Source: JAGNLA01 sp964472265
Lineage (GTDB): Bacteria; Caldisericota; Caldisericia; JAAYUI01
NCBI GenBank assembly: GCA_964472265.1
Contig: CAYYJO010000070.1
Span: 1 to 10,799 of the forward strand
Length of the DNA stretch: 10,799 nt
Direction of reading: 5' to 3'
The position numbers and the translations under genes were made by a program. Within the stretch, counting starts at the first letter, position 1. Every line of letters begins with the position of its first letter. The notes beneath the pieces were generated by a model. It searched no databases, was not told the origin of the DNA, and saw only the letters and a program-made list of their open reading frames with translations. Of this stretch, positions 1 to 5,490 are shown in pieces.

Positions 1-51
1 AAATGCAGAGGGTTAACACCCGCGGGGGTTCGAATCCCCCCCCCTCCGCCA
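1..51 (+). tRNA. tRNA-Ser, 3' part (cut by window start)
   Basis: The last 51 bases of a class II tRNA are seen. Bases 4-8 fit the 3' side of the anticodon stem. A long variable arm follows, with GGGT (10-13) pairing to ACCC (18-21) around TAAC. The T arm is GGGGG (24-28), loop TTCGAAT, CCCCC (36-40). The acceptor 3' strand is 41-47, the discriminator base is G48 and the CCA end (49-51) is encoded. A long variable arm with discriminator G fits serine rather than leucine, which has A. If the first three A bases are positions 36-38 of the tRNA, the anticodon ends in A and would read a UCN codon. The anticodon itself lies outside the window, so the isoacceptor cannot be confirmed. No terminator is seen after it. 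Confidence 0.88.
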
Positions 52-131
52 GATACGCTTCAATCCCATAAAAACAATTCTATTCTGATCCCGCATTGTG
101 AAACATTTTTTGTATTTGCTTTGGAGTAGTC

Positions 132-662
132 ATGGAATCAATGGTCATGTTTGATAAAAGCAAAAGGGATCCAAGGCTGGTCACAATAAGACGTGGTGGA
201 TTGCTTGAAGATACGCACCACAAACTCCTTGCAATCTGGGCTGCAACCTGTGCTGAGCATGTTTTGCATTACTTTGAAGCTGAAAGGCCTGATGATAGCA
301 GGCCAAGGTTTGCCGTTGAGCAGGCCTATGCCTGGGCGAGAGGCGAGATAAATATGACATGTGCACGTGAAGCTGCTTATGATGCGCACAGGGCCGCAAG
401 AGAAGCTACCGGTGCTGCAAGAGAAGCTGCTAGAGCTGCAGGACATGCCGTTGCTGTTGCCCACATGGCCGACCATGAACTAGGCGGTTCTGCTTACGCA
501 ATCAGAGCGGTCAGGGCTGCATCTGAACCAGATGTCAAAGAAAGGGCTGGACAGCTTGAATGCCTTTGGCAAAGAGAGCAGCTTCCTCAAGAAATCCGCG
601 AGCTTGTGCTTGACGACCAGAGGTTGCGAAACAAGAAATGCTGGTCGCTTTTCATTTTTTGA
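132..662 (+). CDS. Imm-5-like putative immunity protein (orphan)
   Basis: This 176-residue, mostly helical, Ala/Arg/Glu-rich protein matches from memory the family named 'putative immunity protein' (Imm-5-like domain). Recognisable segments are DPRLVTIRRGG near residue 13, HKLLAIWAATCAEHVLHYFE near 30-49, the AYAWARGEI segment near 66, the long AAREA-type helix near 85-110, and the C-terminal DDQRLRNKKCWSLF. Family members are predicted by context to protect against polymorphic or contact-dependent toxins, but their mechanism is not established. No signal peptide or membrane segment is seen, so it should be cytoplasmic. The ATG at 132 is preceded by GGAG at 123-126, a good spacing; Met4 and Met6 are less likely starts. 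No toxin gene lies beside it. It sits directly after a tRNA gene, a common insertion spot, so acquisition by transfer is possible. Confidence 0.82.
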   Translation: MESMVMFDKSKRDPRLVTIRRGGLLEDTHHKLLAIWAATCAEHVLHYFEAERPDDSRPRFAVEQAYAWARGEINMTCAREAAYDAHRAAREATGAAREAARAAGHAVAVAHMADHELGGSAYAIRAVRAASEPDVKERAGQLECLWQREQLPQEIRELVLDDQRLRNKKCWSLFIF

Positions 663-700
663 GTAAAAATCTGTCTGCCAGCCAAGTTTAAAAATACAAA

Positions 701-728
701 TTGTCACGCGTTGAAAAAGGTGTATACT
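701..728 (+). promoter_or_regulatory. sigma70-type promoter for the 787 lipoprotein
   Basis: A -35 box TTGTCA (701-706) and a -10 box TATACT (723-728) are separated by 16 bases. Each matches the consensus at five of six positions. Transcription would start near 735, giving a leader of about 50 bases before the ATG at 787. It lies just after the stop of the immunity gene, so the lipoprotein is not dependent on that gene. Confidence 0.6.
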
Positions 729-786
729 CTTTGGCGAACTCCGGTTGTTGACGGATGTGAAACTGATTCAAACACAGAGGAAAAAC

Positions 787-1329
787 ATGAAAAGAATTGC
801 TTCAATTCTTATGATGATAATCGTTCTCGCCGGATGCGGTGACCCAATCGACACAATAAAGAATGTTGATTATAAAATTTCATATTTCAACGGCTGGAAG
901 GCAATCAACTACGAACAGCCAAAAGATGGCATTGACATAATCATCTACCCTTCCGATCCCGATGTCCGCAAGGAAAACCCGAATGTTTCCGTAAGGATTT
1001 CCCATGAGTACCAGGAAAAGCTGAAATGGGGATATGTCAGGGAAGCAACCGTGGACTATCCGAAAAATGCCGTTGAAAAGTACAAGGAATACAACTACAA
1101 GCTCGTTCACAACGAGTATGTAAAAATGAAAAATGCAAGAAACGAAGAAGTGCTTGTTGTAGAGTTTGAGGGACAGGCTGACGGGATTGACTACACGATC
1201 CTTCAAAACATATACGCGCTTGACTACAAAGCCATTTATGTGACCGGTTTTTACCCGAAAGACGACAAGTATTACGAACTCAAGGTTAAGGAGATCATGG
1301 AGACCATGACCCTGGAACCGCCAAAATAG
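787..1329 (+). CDS. small lipoprotein, PsbP/DUF1795-like
   Basis: The product has 180 residues and begins with a type II signal peptide, MKRIASILMMIIVLAGC, with lipobox LAGC and lipidated Cys17. The ATG at 787 was chosen because AGAGG at 776-780 precedes it and the signal peptide starts cleanly there; a TTG at 745 extends the frame but has no ribosome site. The mature part shows the pattern of the PsbP/LpqN/DUF1795 alpha-beta fold: an opening YKISYFNGWKAIN strand segment, a strand around NVSVRIS, a helix around AVEKYKEYNYKLV, a strand pair around VLVVEFEG and ILQNIYAL, and a closing helix ending in IMETMTLE. Such proteins are periplasmic or envelope-anchored with poorly known roles. The fold call is an inference from pattern; the lipoprotein call is firm. 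Confidence 0.85.
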   Translation: MKRIASILMMIIVLAGCGDPIDTIKNVDYKISYFNGWKAINYEQPKDGIDIIIYPSDPDVRKENPNVSVRISHEYQEKLKWGYVREATVDYPKNAVEKYKEYNYKLVHNEYVKMKNARNEEVLVVEFEGQADGIDYTILQNIYALDYKAIYVTGFYPKDDKYYELKVKEIMETMTLEPPK

Positions 1330-1339
1330 ACAGAACCGA

Positions 1340-1368
1340 TTGACATCCAAAATTCTTAACCATATACT
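1340..1368 (+). promoter_or_regulatory. strong sigma70 promoter for the 1426 lipoprotein
   Basis: A perfect -35 box TTGACA (1340-1345), a 17-base spacer and a -10 box TATACT (1363-1368) are seen, 11 of 12 consensus bases at ideal spacing. Transcription would begin near 1375, leaving a leader of about 50 bases that ends in an AAAGGAG ribosome site (1412-1418). This is the best promoter in the window and fits the biased codon use of the gene it serves. Confidence 0.8.
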
Positions 1369-1425
1369 AACAACACGTTTGTTATTTGTCTATTGCTATG
1401 CATTTGTCTTGAAAGGAGAACAAAA

Positions 1426-2505
1426 ATGCGCAAATTCATAATTTTAGCTCTTGTTTTAGGACTTGGCCTCTCGATGGCCGCATGCGGACAGGGTGGATCA
1501 ACAGCCGACACGACACAGTATCCAGGTGGCGTCGACTACAGCACCCACACAACACTCATCAAAGATGAGTCTCCGCTCAAGGTTTCAGACACAACCTTCA
1601 AGGCATCGCTTGGCAATATCCTTGAAAACGACCAGCTCAAGGTTGTGCTCGATGGTAAGGATCTTGTAAAGGGTACAGACTACACACTTGACGCAGTCAA
1701 GGGTGTCTTCACCTTTACAAATCCAGTTGGCGAAGGCGCTGACCTCAAGGTTACCTTCTCAGCCGACAACAACCCGGCAACCGGCCTCCTGGTCACAAAC
1801 ACGCCGCCAACCGATGGCAGGAAGTTCATCCAGCCAAAGAACAAGGAAGACCTTGTTGGCGAAATCATCATCCCTCCAGACCCGGTAGAGTATCTCACAT
1901 GCTACGATGCAACAAACGTCTACAGACCGAAAGATCCAACGAAACCGGATATCTGGACAGTCGAATGGAAGTATTCAGACGGAACGCCGGTAGCGCTCGA
2001 CCCAATCGAAGCCGTTGCCGAAGTTTATCCTGGCTGGACAAAGGTTCCACAGACCCGCGAAATGTACGAGAAGGGCATCCTTCACAAGCTCACATTTGAT
2101 GAAACCCCGGATCTCTCATGGTGGATGTGGTTCGAACTCAAGAAAGAAATTGACTGGGGCAAACTCGACTACTTCGAAAAAGGCATCGAGGGCAAGCTCA
2201 CAGCACAGTATCCAGATGCGAAGATCATTGCAAACGGCCAGTTCAAGCACACACAGTCGGATGCAAAGGGTTCATGGGTTGAATACACCTTCACAAAAGA
2301 CGGCGCACCATGGAAGGGTCGCATCCTGTTCTACGCACTCAGAGGCGTGAGACTTGGCGAAACAACCTTTGGCGACGGCCAGGGAATCTATGCCCAGGCT
2401 GAAGGCCCGGCAGCAGCATTCGATGCAGCATGGAAAACCGGCAACATGCTCTACATGTTCCAGCAGATGCTCATCACAACTCCGGCACCACAGTCAGCCC
2501 AGTGA
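1426..2505 (+). CDS. abundant lipoprotein, uncharacterised, 359 aa
   Basis: The protein starts with a type II signal peptide (MRKFIILALVLGLGLSMAAC) whose lipobox MAAC places the lipidated Cys at residue 20. The ATG at 1426 sits seven bases after AAAGGAG; the upstream TTG at 1393 in the same frame lacks a ribosome site. Residues about 40-120 resemble a small Ig-like module, with the telling GKDLVKGTDYTLDAVKGVF segment of the type seen in many secreted repeats. Residues about 145-260 are Trp/Tyr-rich and unrecognised. The C-terminal about 100 residues, with a WVEYTFTKDGAPWKGRI strand pair and a final helix, could be a PsbP-like domain, but this is weak. Codons are strongly biased (CTC, ACA, CCA, TCA, GGC), as in the giant gene at 5491, suggesting high expression. 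Its stop overlaps the next start (GTGA). The function is unknown; envelope anchoring is well supported. Confidence 0.88.
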   Translation: MRKFIILALVLGLGLSMAACGQGGSTADTTQYPGGVDYSTHTTLIKDESPLKVSDTTFKASLGNILENDQLKVVLDGKDLVKGTDYTLDAVKGVFTFTNPVGEGADLKVTFSADNNPATGLLVTNTPPTDGRKFIQPKNKEDLVGEIIIPPDPVEYLTCYDATNVYRPKDPTKPDIWTVEWKYSDGTPVALDPIEAVAEVYPGWTKVPQTREMYEKGILHKLTFDETPDLSWWMWFELKKEIDWGKLDYFEKGIEGKLTAQYPDAKIIANGQFKHTQSDAKGSWVEYTFTKDGAPWKGRILFYALRGVRLGETTFGDGQGIYAQAEGPAAAFDAAWKTGNMLYMFQQMLITTPAPQSAQ

Positions 2506-3053
2506 GAATTTCATCATCAAGAAAAACCCCGCAGTCAATTCTGCGGGGTTTTGTTATATGCCTGACCCTTCTTGCAACCGTTTCATGTGGAGCCGGAAAC
2601 CTCGAAACGTGGGGCAAGGGGAGGTTTGAAGTAAAATACGATGCTTCCGTTTTCACCCCAGTCATGAATTATGAAAATGACCTGTCGTTGAAGTTTGTCG
2701 ATGGCGACAAGGAAGTTGTGGTTGTCTCTGCAATAGTTCCTGCCCAGATAGACAAAAACGTCACAAGGGATGACTACTTTGAAACAGCCAAAAACGACTT
2801 TGAATCGAAGTTTTCAAAGATTCTAAACAATGCCACAAACAAATCGGAGCTTCAGGGGATATCAACCTACACAGAAAATGTAACCGCAACGGCTGAAGGC
2901 TCTGATGAAGTCATGTCCGGGATTCTGAAGTTCATGATGATGGACGATGCGATAATGGTTGTTTCTGTCATTGACGATGCTGAAACAATGAAAAAACACT
3001 CACCGGTTGTAACCCAGCTTATAGACAGCGCTGTCCTGAGGGGTGCAAAATGA
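2502..3053 (+). CDS. PsbP-like lipoprotein, translationally coupled
   Basis: The product has 183 residues if it starts at the GTG at 2502. Its signal peptide has a basic n-region, then the core GFVICLTLLATVSC with lipidated Cys29 (codon 2586-2588). No ATG, GTG or TTG occurs in frame between 2505 and the Cys codon, and the next upstream option (ATG 2430) would give an implausible His-rich extension, so GTG is preferred. It overlaps the previous stop as GTGA and has no clear ribosome site, pointing to translation coupling. The mature part has a PsbP/LpqN-like pattern: RFEVKYDASVFTPV, a strand KEVVVVSAIV, the helix around RDDYFETAKNDFESKF, strands around SGILKFMMMDDAIMVVSVI, and a final helix VVTQLIDS. 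It is predicted to be envelope-anchored. A terminator hairpin lies within its first codons. Its stop overlaps the next gene as ATGA. Confidence 0.8.
   Translation: MRISSSRKTPQSILRGFVICLTLLATVSCGAGNLETWGKGRFEVKYDASVFTPVMNYENDLSLKFVDGDKEVVVVSAIVPAQIDKNVTRDDYFETAKNDFESKFSKILNNATNKSELQGISTYTENVTATAEGSDEVMSGILKFMMMDDAIMVVSVIDDAETMKKHSPVVTQLIDSAVLRGAK
2524..2551 (+). terminator. intrinsic terminator inside a signal-peptide coding region
   Basis: AAACCCCGCAG (2524-2534) pairs perfectly with CTGCGGGGTTT (2541-2551) around the loop TCAATT. The run of T is short (TTTTG). It lies 19 bases after the stop of the 1426 lipoprotein and covers codons 8-17 of the overlapping downstream lipoprotein. It should end most transcripts after 1426-2505, with readthrough to the two following genes when ribosomes translate through it. 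The hairpin is seen directly; the regulatory role is inferred. Confidence 0.8.
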
Positions 3054-3691
3054 GCAAAACTCCAAACACCTTTTTAGATTGGGCATATACAAAAAGATGT
3101 GAACTGCTTGAGAAGATTAGAGACAACTCTTTCAAGGACGAGTCCGAGCTTTTCATCGGTTTCACCAGGCACACGCCCGTAATGATTACAAACGGGTCTG
3201 CAGGACTCAATGGTTCTGTAAAAGGCTTCGGTTTTGTGCCAAAACCTGAGTTTATTGATGCAGCGACCCAGAGGCTTGTCGAAATGATAAAGATGGGGAA
3301 ATCTGCTTCACAGCACGACAGGATAAATGCGCTCATCGATGTGATGTATTCTGACAATGCTGTGAAAACAATTGATTTTACAAAGCTCATTTCGCTCGAG
3401 CTTGCAAGAAAACACACATACGAAAACGTAAAAGATTCGACCGTTCCGTGTGCGCTTGTTTACTATGAACCGCCGATGATCTCCTTTGAGGTCAGGGGAA
3501 ATGTTCACCTGGAGACGAGTGGAAAGTATGTGACCTTTGCAAATGTCATGCACGACATCTACCATGCCGAATCAACCGATATAAAATCAATTCCTGCCTA
3601 TGTTGTCGAGATTGAGAAGATTTTTGACAACTCGGTTCGGTCGTTTGGCAAAGAGATACCAACAAACTTTGATAAAATCGGAATGATGTAA
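3050..3691 (+). CDS. hypothetical cytoplasmic protein, possible FMN split-barrel
   Basis: I do not firmly recognise this 213-residue protein. It has no signal peptide or membrane segment. The ATG overlaps the stop of the preceding lipoprotein gene (ATGA) and has a good ribosome site GAGGGG at 3038-3043, so the two are an operon. The N-terminal half is mainly helical (LDWAYTKRCELLEKIRD, then a helix near residues 65-82). The C-terminal half has strands: CALVYYEPPMISFEVRGNVHL near 138-158, then YVTFANVMHDIYH, and PAYVVEIEKIFD near 183-194. A strand pair of this kind ending in a 'VRG' turn recalls pyridoxamine-5'-phosphate-oxidase-like FMN-binding barrels, but no diagnostic flavin-binding residues can be pointed to, so this remains a guess. 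It ends before a bidirectional terminator. Confidence 0.75.
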   Translation: MSKTPNTFLDWAYTKRCELLEKIRDNSFKDESELFIGFTRHTPVMITNGSAGLNGSVKGFGFVPKPEFIDAATQRLVEMIKMGKSASQHDRINALIDVMYSDNAVKTIDFTKLISLELARKHTYENVKDSTVPCALVYYEPPMISFEVRGNVHLETSGKYVTFANVMHDIYHAESTDIKSIPAYVVEIEKIFDNSVRSFGKEIPTNFDKIGMM

Positions 3692-3705
3692 TCAATCCCC
3701 AAAAC

Positions 3706-3734
3706 AAAAAGCCTGCCTTCATGGCAGGCTTTTT
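3706..3734. terminator. bidirectional intrinsic terminator between convergent genes
   Basis: AAAAAGCCTGCC (3706-3717) pairs with GGCAGGCTTTTT (3723-3734) around TTCAT, giving a T run on the plus strand and, read in reverse, a T run on the minus strand. It sits between the stop of the 3050 gene and the stop of serS, so it can end transcription from both sides. Confidence 0.92.
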
Positions 3735-3750
3735 TCATTTTATATATTAC

Positions 3751-5028
3751 TTACAGTTTAATGATGTCCTTGCCCATGAATGGTCTGAGCACTTCCGGAA
3801 CGGTTATTGAGCCGTCCTCGTTTTGATAGTTTTCCATGACTGCAGCCATCGTTCTACCGATTGCGAGGCCTGAACCGTTGAGGGTGTGGACAAGTTCTGC
3901 CTTTTTGCCCTGTTTTTCCTTGTATCTGATGCCGGCCCTTCTTGCCTGGAAATCCGTGCAGTTGCTGCAGGAGCTTATTTCTACATATTTGTTGTAGCTT
4001 GGCATCCACACTTCGAGGTCGTACGACTTTGCAGCCGAGAAACCTGACATGTCGGTTGTGCAAAGAAGACTCACTCTGTAGGAAAGCCCCAAGCCTTCAA
4101 GCACATCGCCAGCACACGAAACCAGATGGTTTAGCTCAGCCTCTGAATCCTCGGGCTTGCAGAGGGTCACCATTTCAACCTTTTCAAACTGGTGAACCCT
4201 TATCAGCCCCCTGGTGTCGCGACCGGCTGCGCCGGCCTCTTTCCTGAAGCAGAGGGCATATCCGGTGTATCTGACTGGAAGGTCAGTCTCCTGCAGGATT
4301 TCGTCAGCGTGCATGTTTACAAGCGTTATCTCGTTTGTTGAGATGAGGTAGGCGTCCTCGCCCTCTATTTTGTACATGTCACCAGCAAATTTTGGCAGCT
4401 GGCCTGAGCCCATGCAGGTTTTTGAAAGCACGATAACAGGCGCAAAAACTTCTTTGAAACCATGCTTTGTCGTGTGGAGGTCTACCATATAGGATATGAG
4501 CGCTCTCTGAAGCCTGGCAAGATCGCCCTTGAGGACGTTGAACCTTGCGCCTGAGAGCTTTGCAGCACGTTCATTGTCCAGAATGTCGAGCGCCGAACCG
4601 AGATCCCAGTGTGGTTTTGCCTCAAAAGCAAACTTTTTTGGCTCACCGAAAGTTTTTACAACAACATTTTCTGCTTCCGAAAAACCGACTGGAACGTCAG
4701 GAAGAGGCATGTTTGGGATCAAAAGAGCCAGCGATTCAAGCTCTGTCTCGATCGTTTTCAGTTCTGCATCGATTGTGCCCACTTTGTCGCCAAGTGCCGT
4801 CGATTTGGCCATGAGTTCCGAGGCGTCGCCACCCTTTGACTTGATACCGCCAATCTGCTTGGAAAGATCGTTACGTTCAGACTTTATCAGGTCTGACTCC
4901 TTGATCAGCTGCTTCCTCTTGCCATTAAGCTCAACCATCTTGTCAATGTTAGAAGAATCCATGCTTCTATTGGCAAGTGCCTGTTTAAGCTGCTCCGCCT
5001 GGGTGTCAATTTTTTTTATGTCTATCAT
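3751..5028 (-). CDS. serS: seryl-tRNA synthetase
   Basis: This cytosolic class II synthetase charges tRNA-Ser (and tRNA-Sec where present) with serine using ATP. The 425-residue length is normal for bacterial SerRS. Residues 1-about 105 form the long antiparallel coiled-coil arm that grips the long variable arm of tRNA-Ser. The catalytic core follows, with the TNE serine-pocket motif at 231-233, class II motif 2 in FRKEAGAAGRDTRGL (261-275), the family signature SSCSNCTDFQARR (352-364) and motif 3 with GLAIGRTM (387-394). All key residues are present. The start at 5028 is preceded by a GGTGGTG ribosome site (minus strand, 5033-5039) and a promoter at 5046-5074. No T-box leader is seen, the transcript leader being very short. 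It is a single-gene unit ending at the shared terminator. Confidence 0.98.
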   Translation of the reverse strand: MIDIKKIDTQAEQLKQALANRSMDSSNIDKMVELNGKRKQLIKESDLIKSERNDLSKQIGGIKSKGGDASELMAKSTALGDKVGTIDAELKTIETELESLALLIPNMPLPDVPVGFSEAENVVVKTFGEPKKFAFEAKPHWDLGSALDILDNERAAKLSGARFNVLKGDLARLQRALISYMVDLHTTKHGFKEVFAPVIVLSKTCMGSGQLPKFAGDMYKIEGEDAYLISTNEITLVNMHADEILQETDLPVRYTGYALCFRKEAGAAGRDTRGLIRVHQFEKVEMVTLCKPEDSEAELNHLVSCAGDVLEGLGLSYRVSLLCTTDMSGFSAAKSYDLEVWMPSYNKYVEISSCSNCTDFQARRAGIRYKEKQGKKAELVHTLNGSGLAIGRTMAAVMENYQNEDGSITVPEVLRPFMGKDIIKL

Positions 5029-5045
5029 TTTTCACCACCAAATTT

Positions 5046-5074
5046 AATTTAGGCCTGCAACAGTCATTTGTCAA
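5046..5074 (-). promoter_or_regulatory. serS promoter
   Basis: On the minus strand, a perfect -35 box TTGACA (5069-5074) is followed after 17 bases by TAAATT (5046-5051), four of six matches to the -10 consensus. Transcription would begin near 5039, leaving a leader of only about ten bases that is mostly the ribosome binding site. Confidence 0.6.
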
Positions 5075-5175
5075 TGTAGTATACAGTTATGTATATAAAA
5101 GTAAAACTACGTATCTTTATCCCCCACTATGTGTTTTCAAAGCTCATCACCCACCCCTTTTTCGCTTCTTAGACC

Positions 5176-5204
5176 TTGCGCTGTAAACTTTTCAAATGTA
5201 TTAT
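5176..5204 (+). promoter_or_regulatory. candidate promoter for the giant surface gene
   Basis: A good -10 box TATTAT (5199-5204) lies 17 bases after a weak -35 TTGCGC (5176-5181, three of six). If real, transcription starts near 5211 and leaves a leader of about 280 bases. A second weak candidate (TTGTCA 5068-5073 with TATATA near 5092) lies upstream in the serS promoter region. Neither is certain. Confidence 0.35.
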
Positions 5205-5308
5205 TTCACTGTTTTCATCACATACGGTTTGTGGCATGGGAATTGCACATTATGAAATCGGTACGTTCAGAAGGTTTTTCAAGCTGGGCTGTACGATAGC
5301 TTTTTATC

Positions 5309-5347
5309 AACCACACTTGCAGGATGAGGTAAGCCTGTTGTGTGGTT
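5309..5347 (+). other. two-part hairpin in the leader
   Basis: The outer stem AACCACAC/GTGTGGTT (8 perfect pairs) and the inner stem GCAGG/CCTGT (5 pairs including one G-U) are separated by a small T-rich internal loop, with a 10-base apical loop ATGAGGTAAG. Compensated pairing over 13 pairs is unlikely by chance in this AT-rich gap. It is followed by TTTGTTTGATTT, which is a poor terminator tail, so a structural or regulatory leader element is more likely than termination. Confidence 0.6.
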
Positions 5348-5469
5348 TGTTTGATTTCTATTTGTATGCGATTGTGCTTGCCCCTTTTATGGGCACAAAG
5401 AGGCTTGGTTCAGATGGACGATTTGTAACCGCTATCTGTTCCATCGGGTCAATTTTGAAAAGACCCTCT

Positions 5470-5489
5470 AACCTCGAAAGGAGAAGGTT
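5470..5489 (+). promoter_or_regulatory. ribosome binding site in a hairpin loop before the giant gene
   Basis: The Shine-Dalgarno AAAGGAG (5477-5483) is seven bases before the ATG at 5491. It sits in the 10-base loop of a short stem, AACCT (5470-5474) with AGGTT (5485-5489). The strong ribosome site decides the start. The stem is short, so it may present rather than hide the site. Confidence 0.55.
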
Positions 5490-5490
5490 G

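Larger units (their letters stand above)
5211..5490 (+). promoter_or_regulatory. long structured 5' leader of the giant gene
   Basis: This gene-free stretch before the 5491 start contains a series of possible hairpins. ATCG-G-TAC (5257-5264) pairs with GTACGAT (5291-5297) with one bulged G. AACCACAC (5309-5316) pairs with GTGTGGTT (5340-5347) and encloses GCAGG/CCTGT (5319-5323 with 5334-5338). TGCCC (5379-5383) pairs with GGGCA (5391-5395). CAGAT (5411-5415) with ATCTG (5434-5438) competes with GATGGA (5413-5418) with TCCATC (5440-5445). GGGTC (5446-5450) pairs with GACCC (5462-5466). I do not recognise a known riboswitch. A 15-codon open frame starts at ATG 5252 (ends TAG at 5299) without a clear ribosome site. 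The leader boundaries depend on an unproven promoter. Confidence 0.45.

Noticed and set aside
138..476. 112-codon minus-strand Ser/Cys-rich frame opposite the immunity gene
   Set aside because: Its composition is that of the complement of Ala/Glu-rich codons; the plus-strand protein matches a known family.
604..662. Possible terminator after the immunity gene (GCGA/TCGC with following T runs)
   Set aside because: Only four pairs with a long loop inside the coding region; too weak to call.
1..5028. tRNA-Ser and serS in the same window as a functional cluster
   Set aside because: They are almost 4 kb apart, on opposite strands with independent promoters, and separated by unrelated genes; chance proximity is enough.
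4529..5047. 172-codon open frame on the plus strand opposite serS
   Set aside because: It is the antisense shadow of a conserved gene; it has no ribosome site and its Ser/Leu-rich composition reflects the reverse complement of the coiled-coil region.
5252..5299. 15-codon leader peptide frame (MKSVRSEGFSSWAVR)
   Set aside because: No good ribosome site and no codon run suggesting attenuation; kept only as a note in the leader entry.
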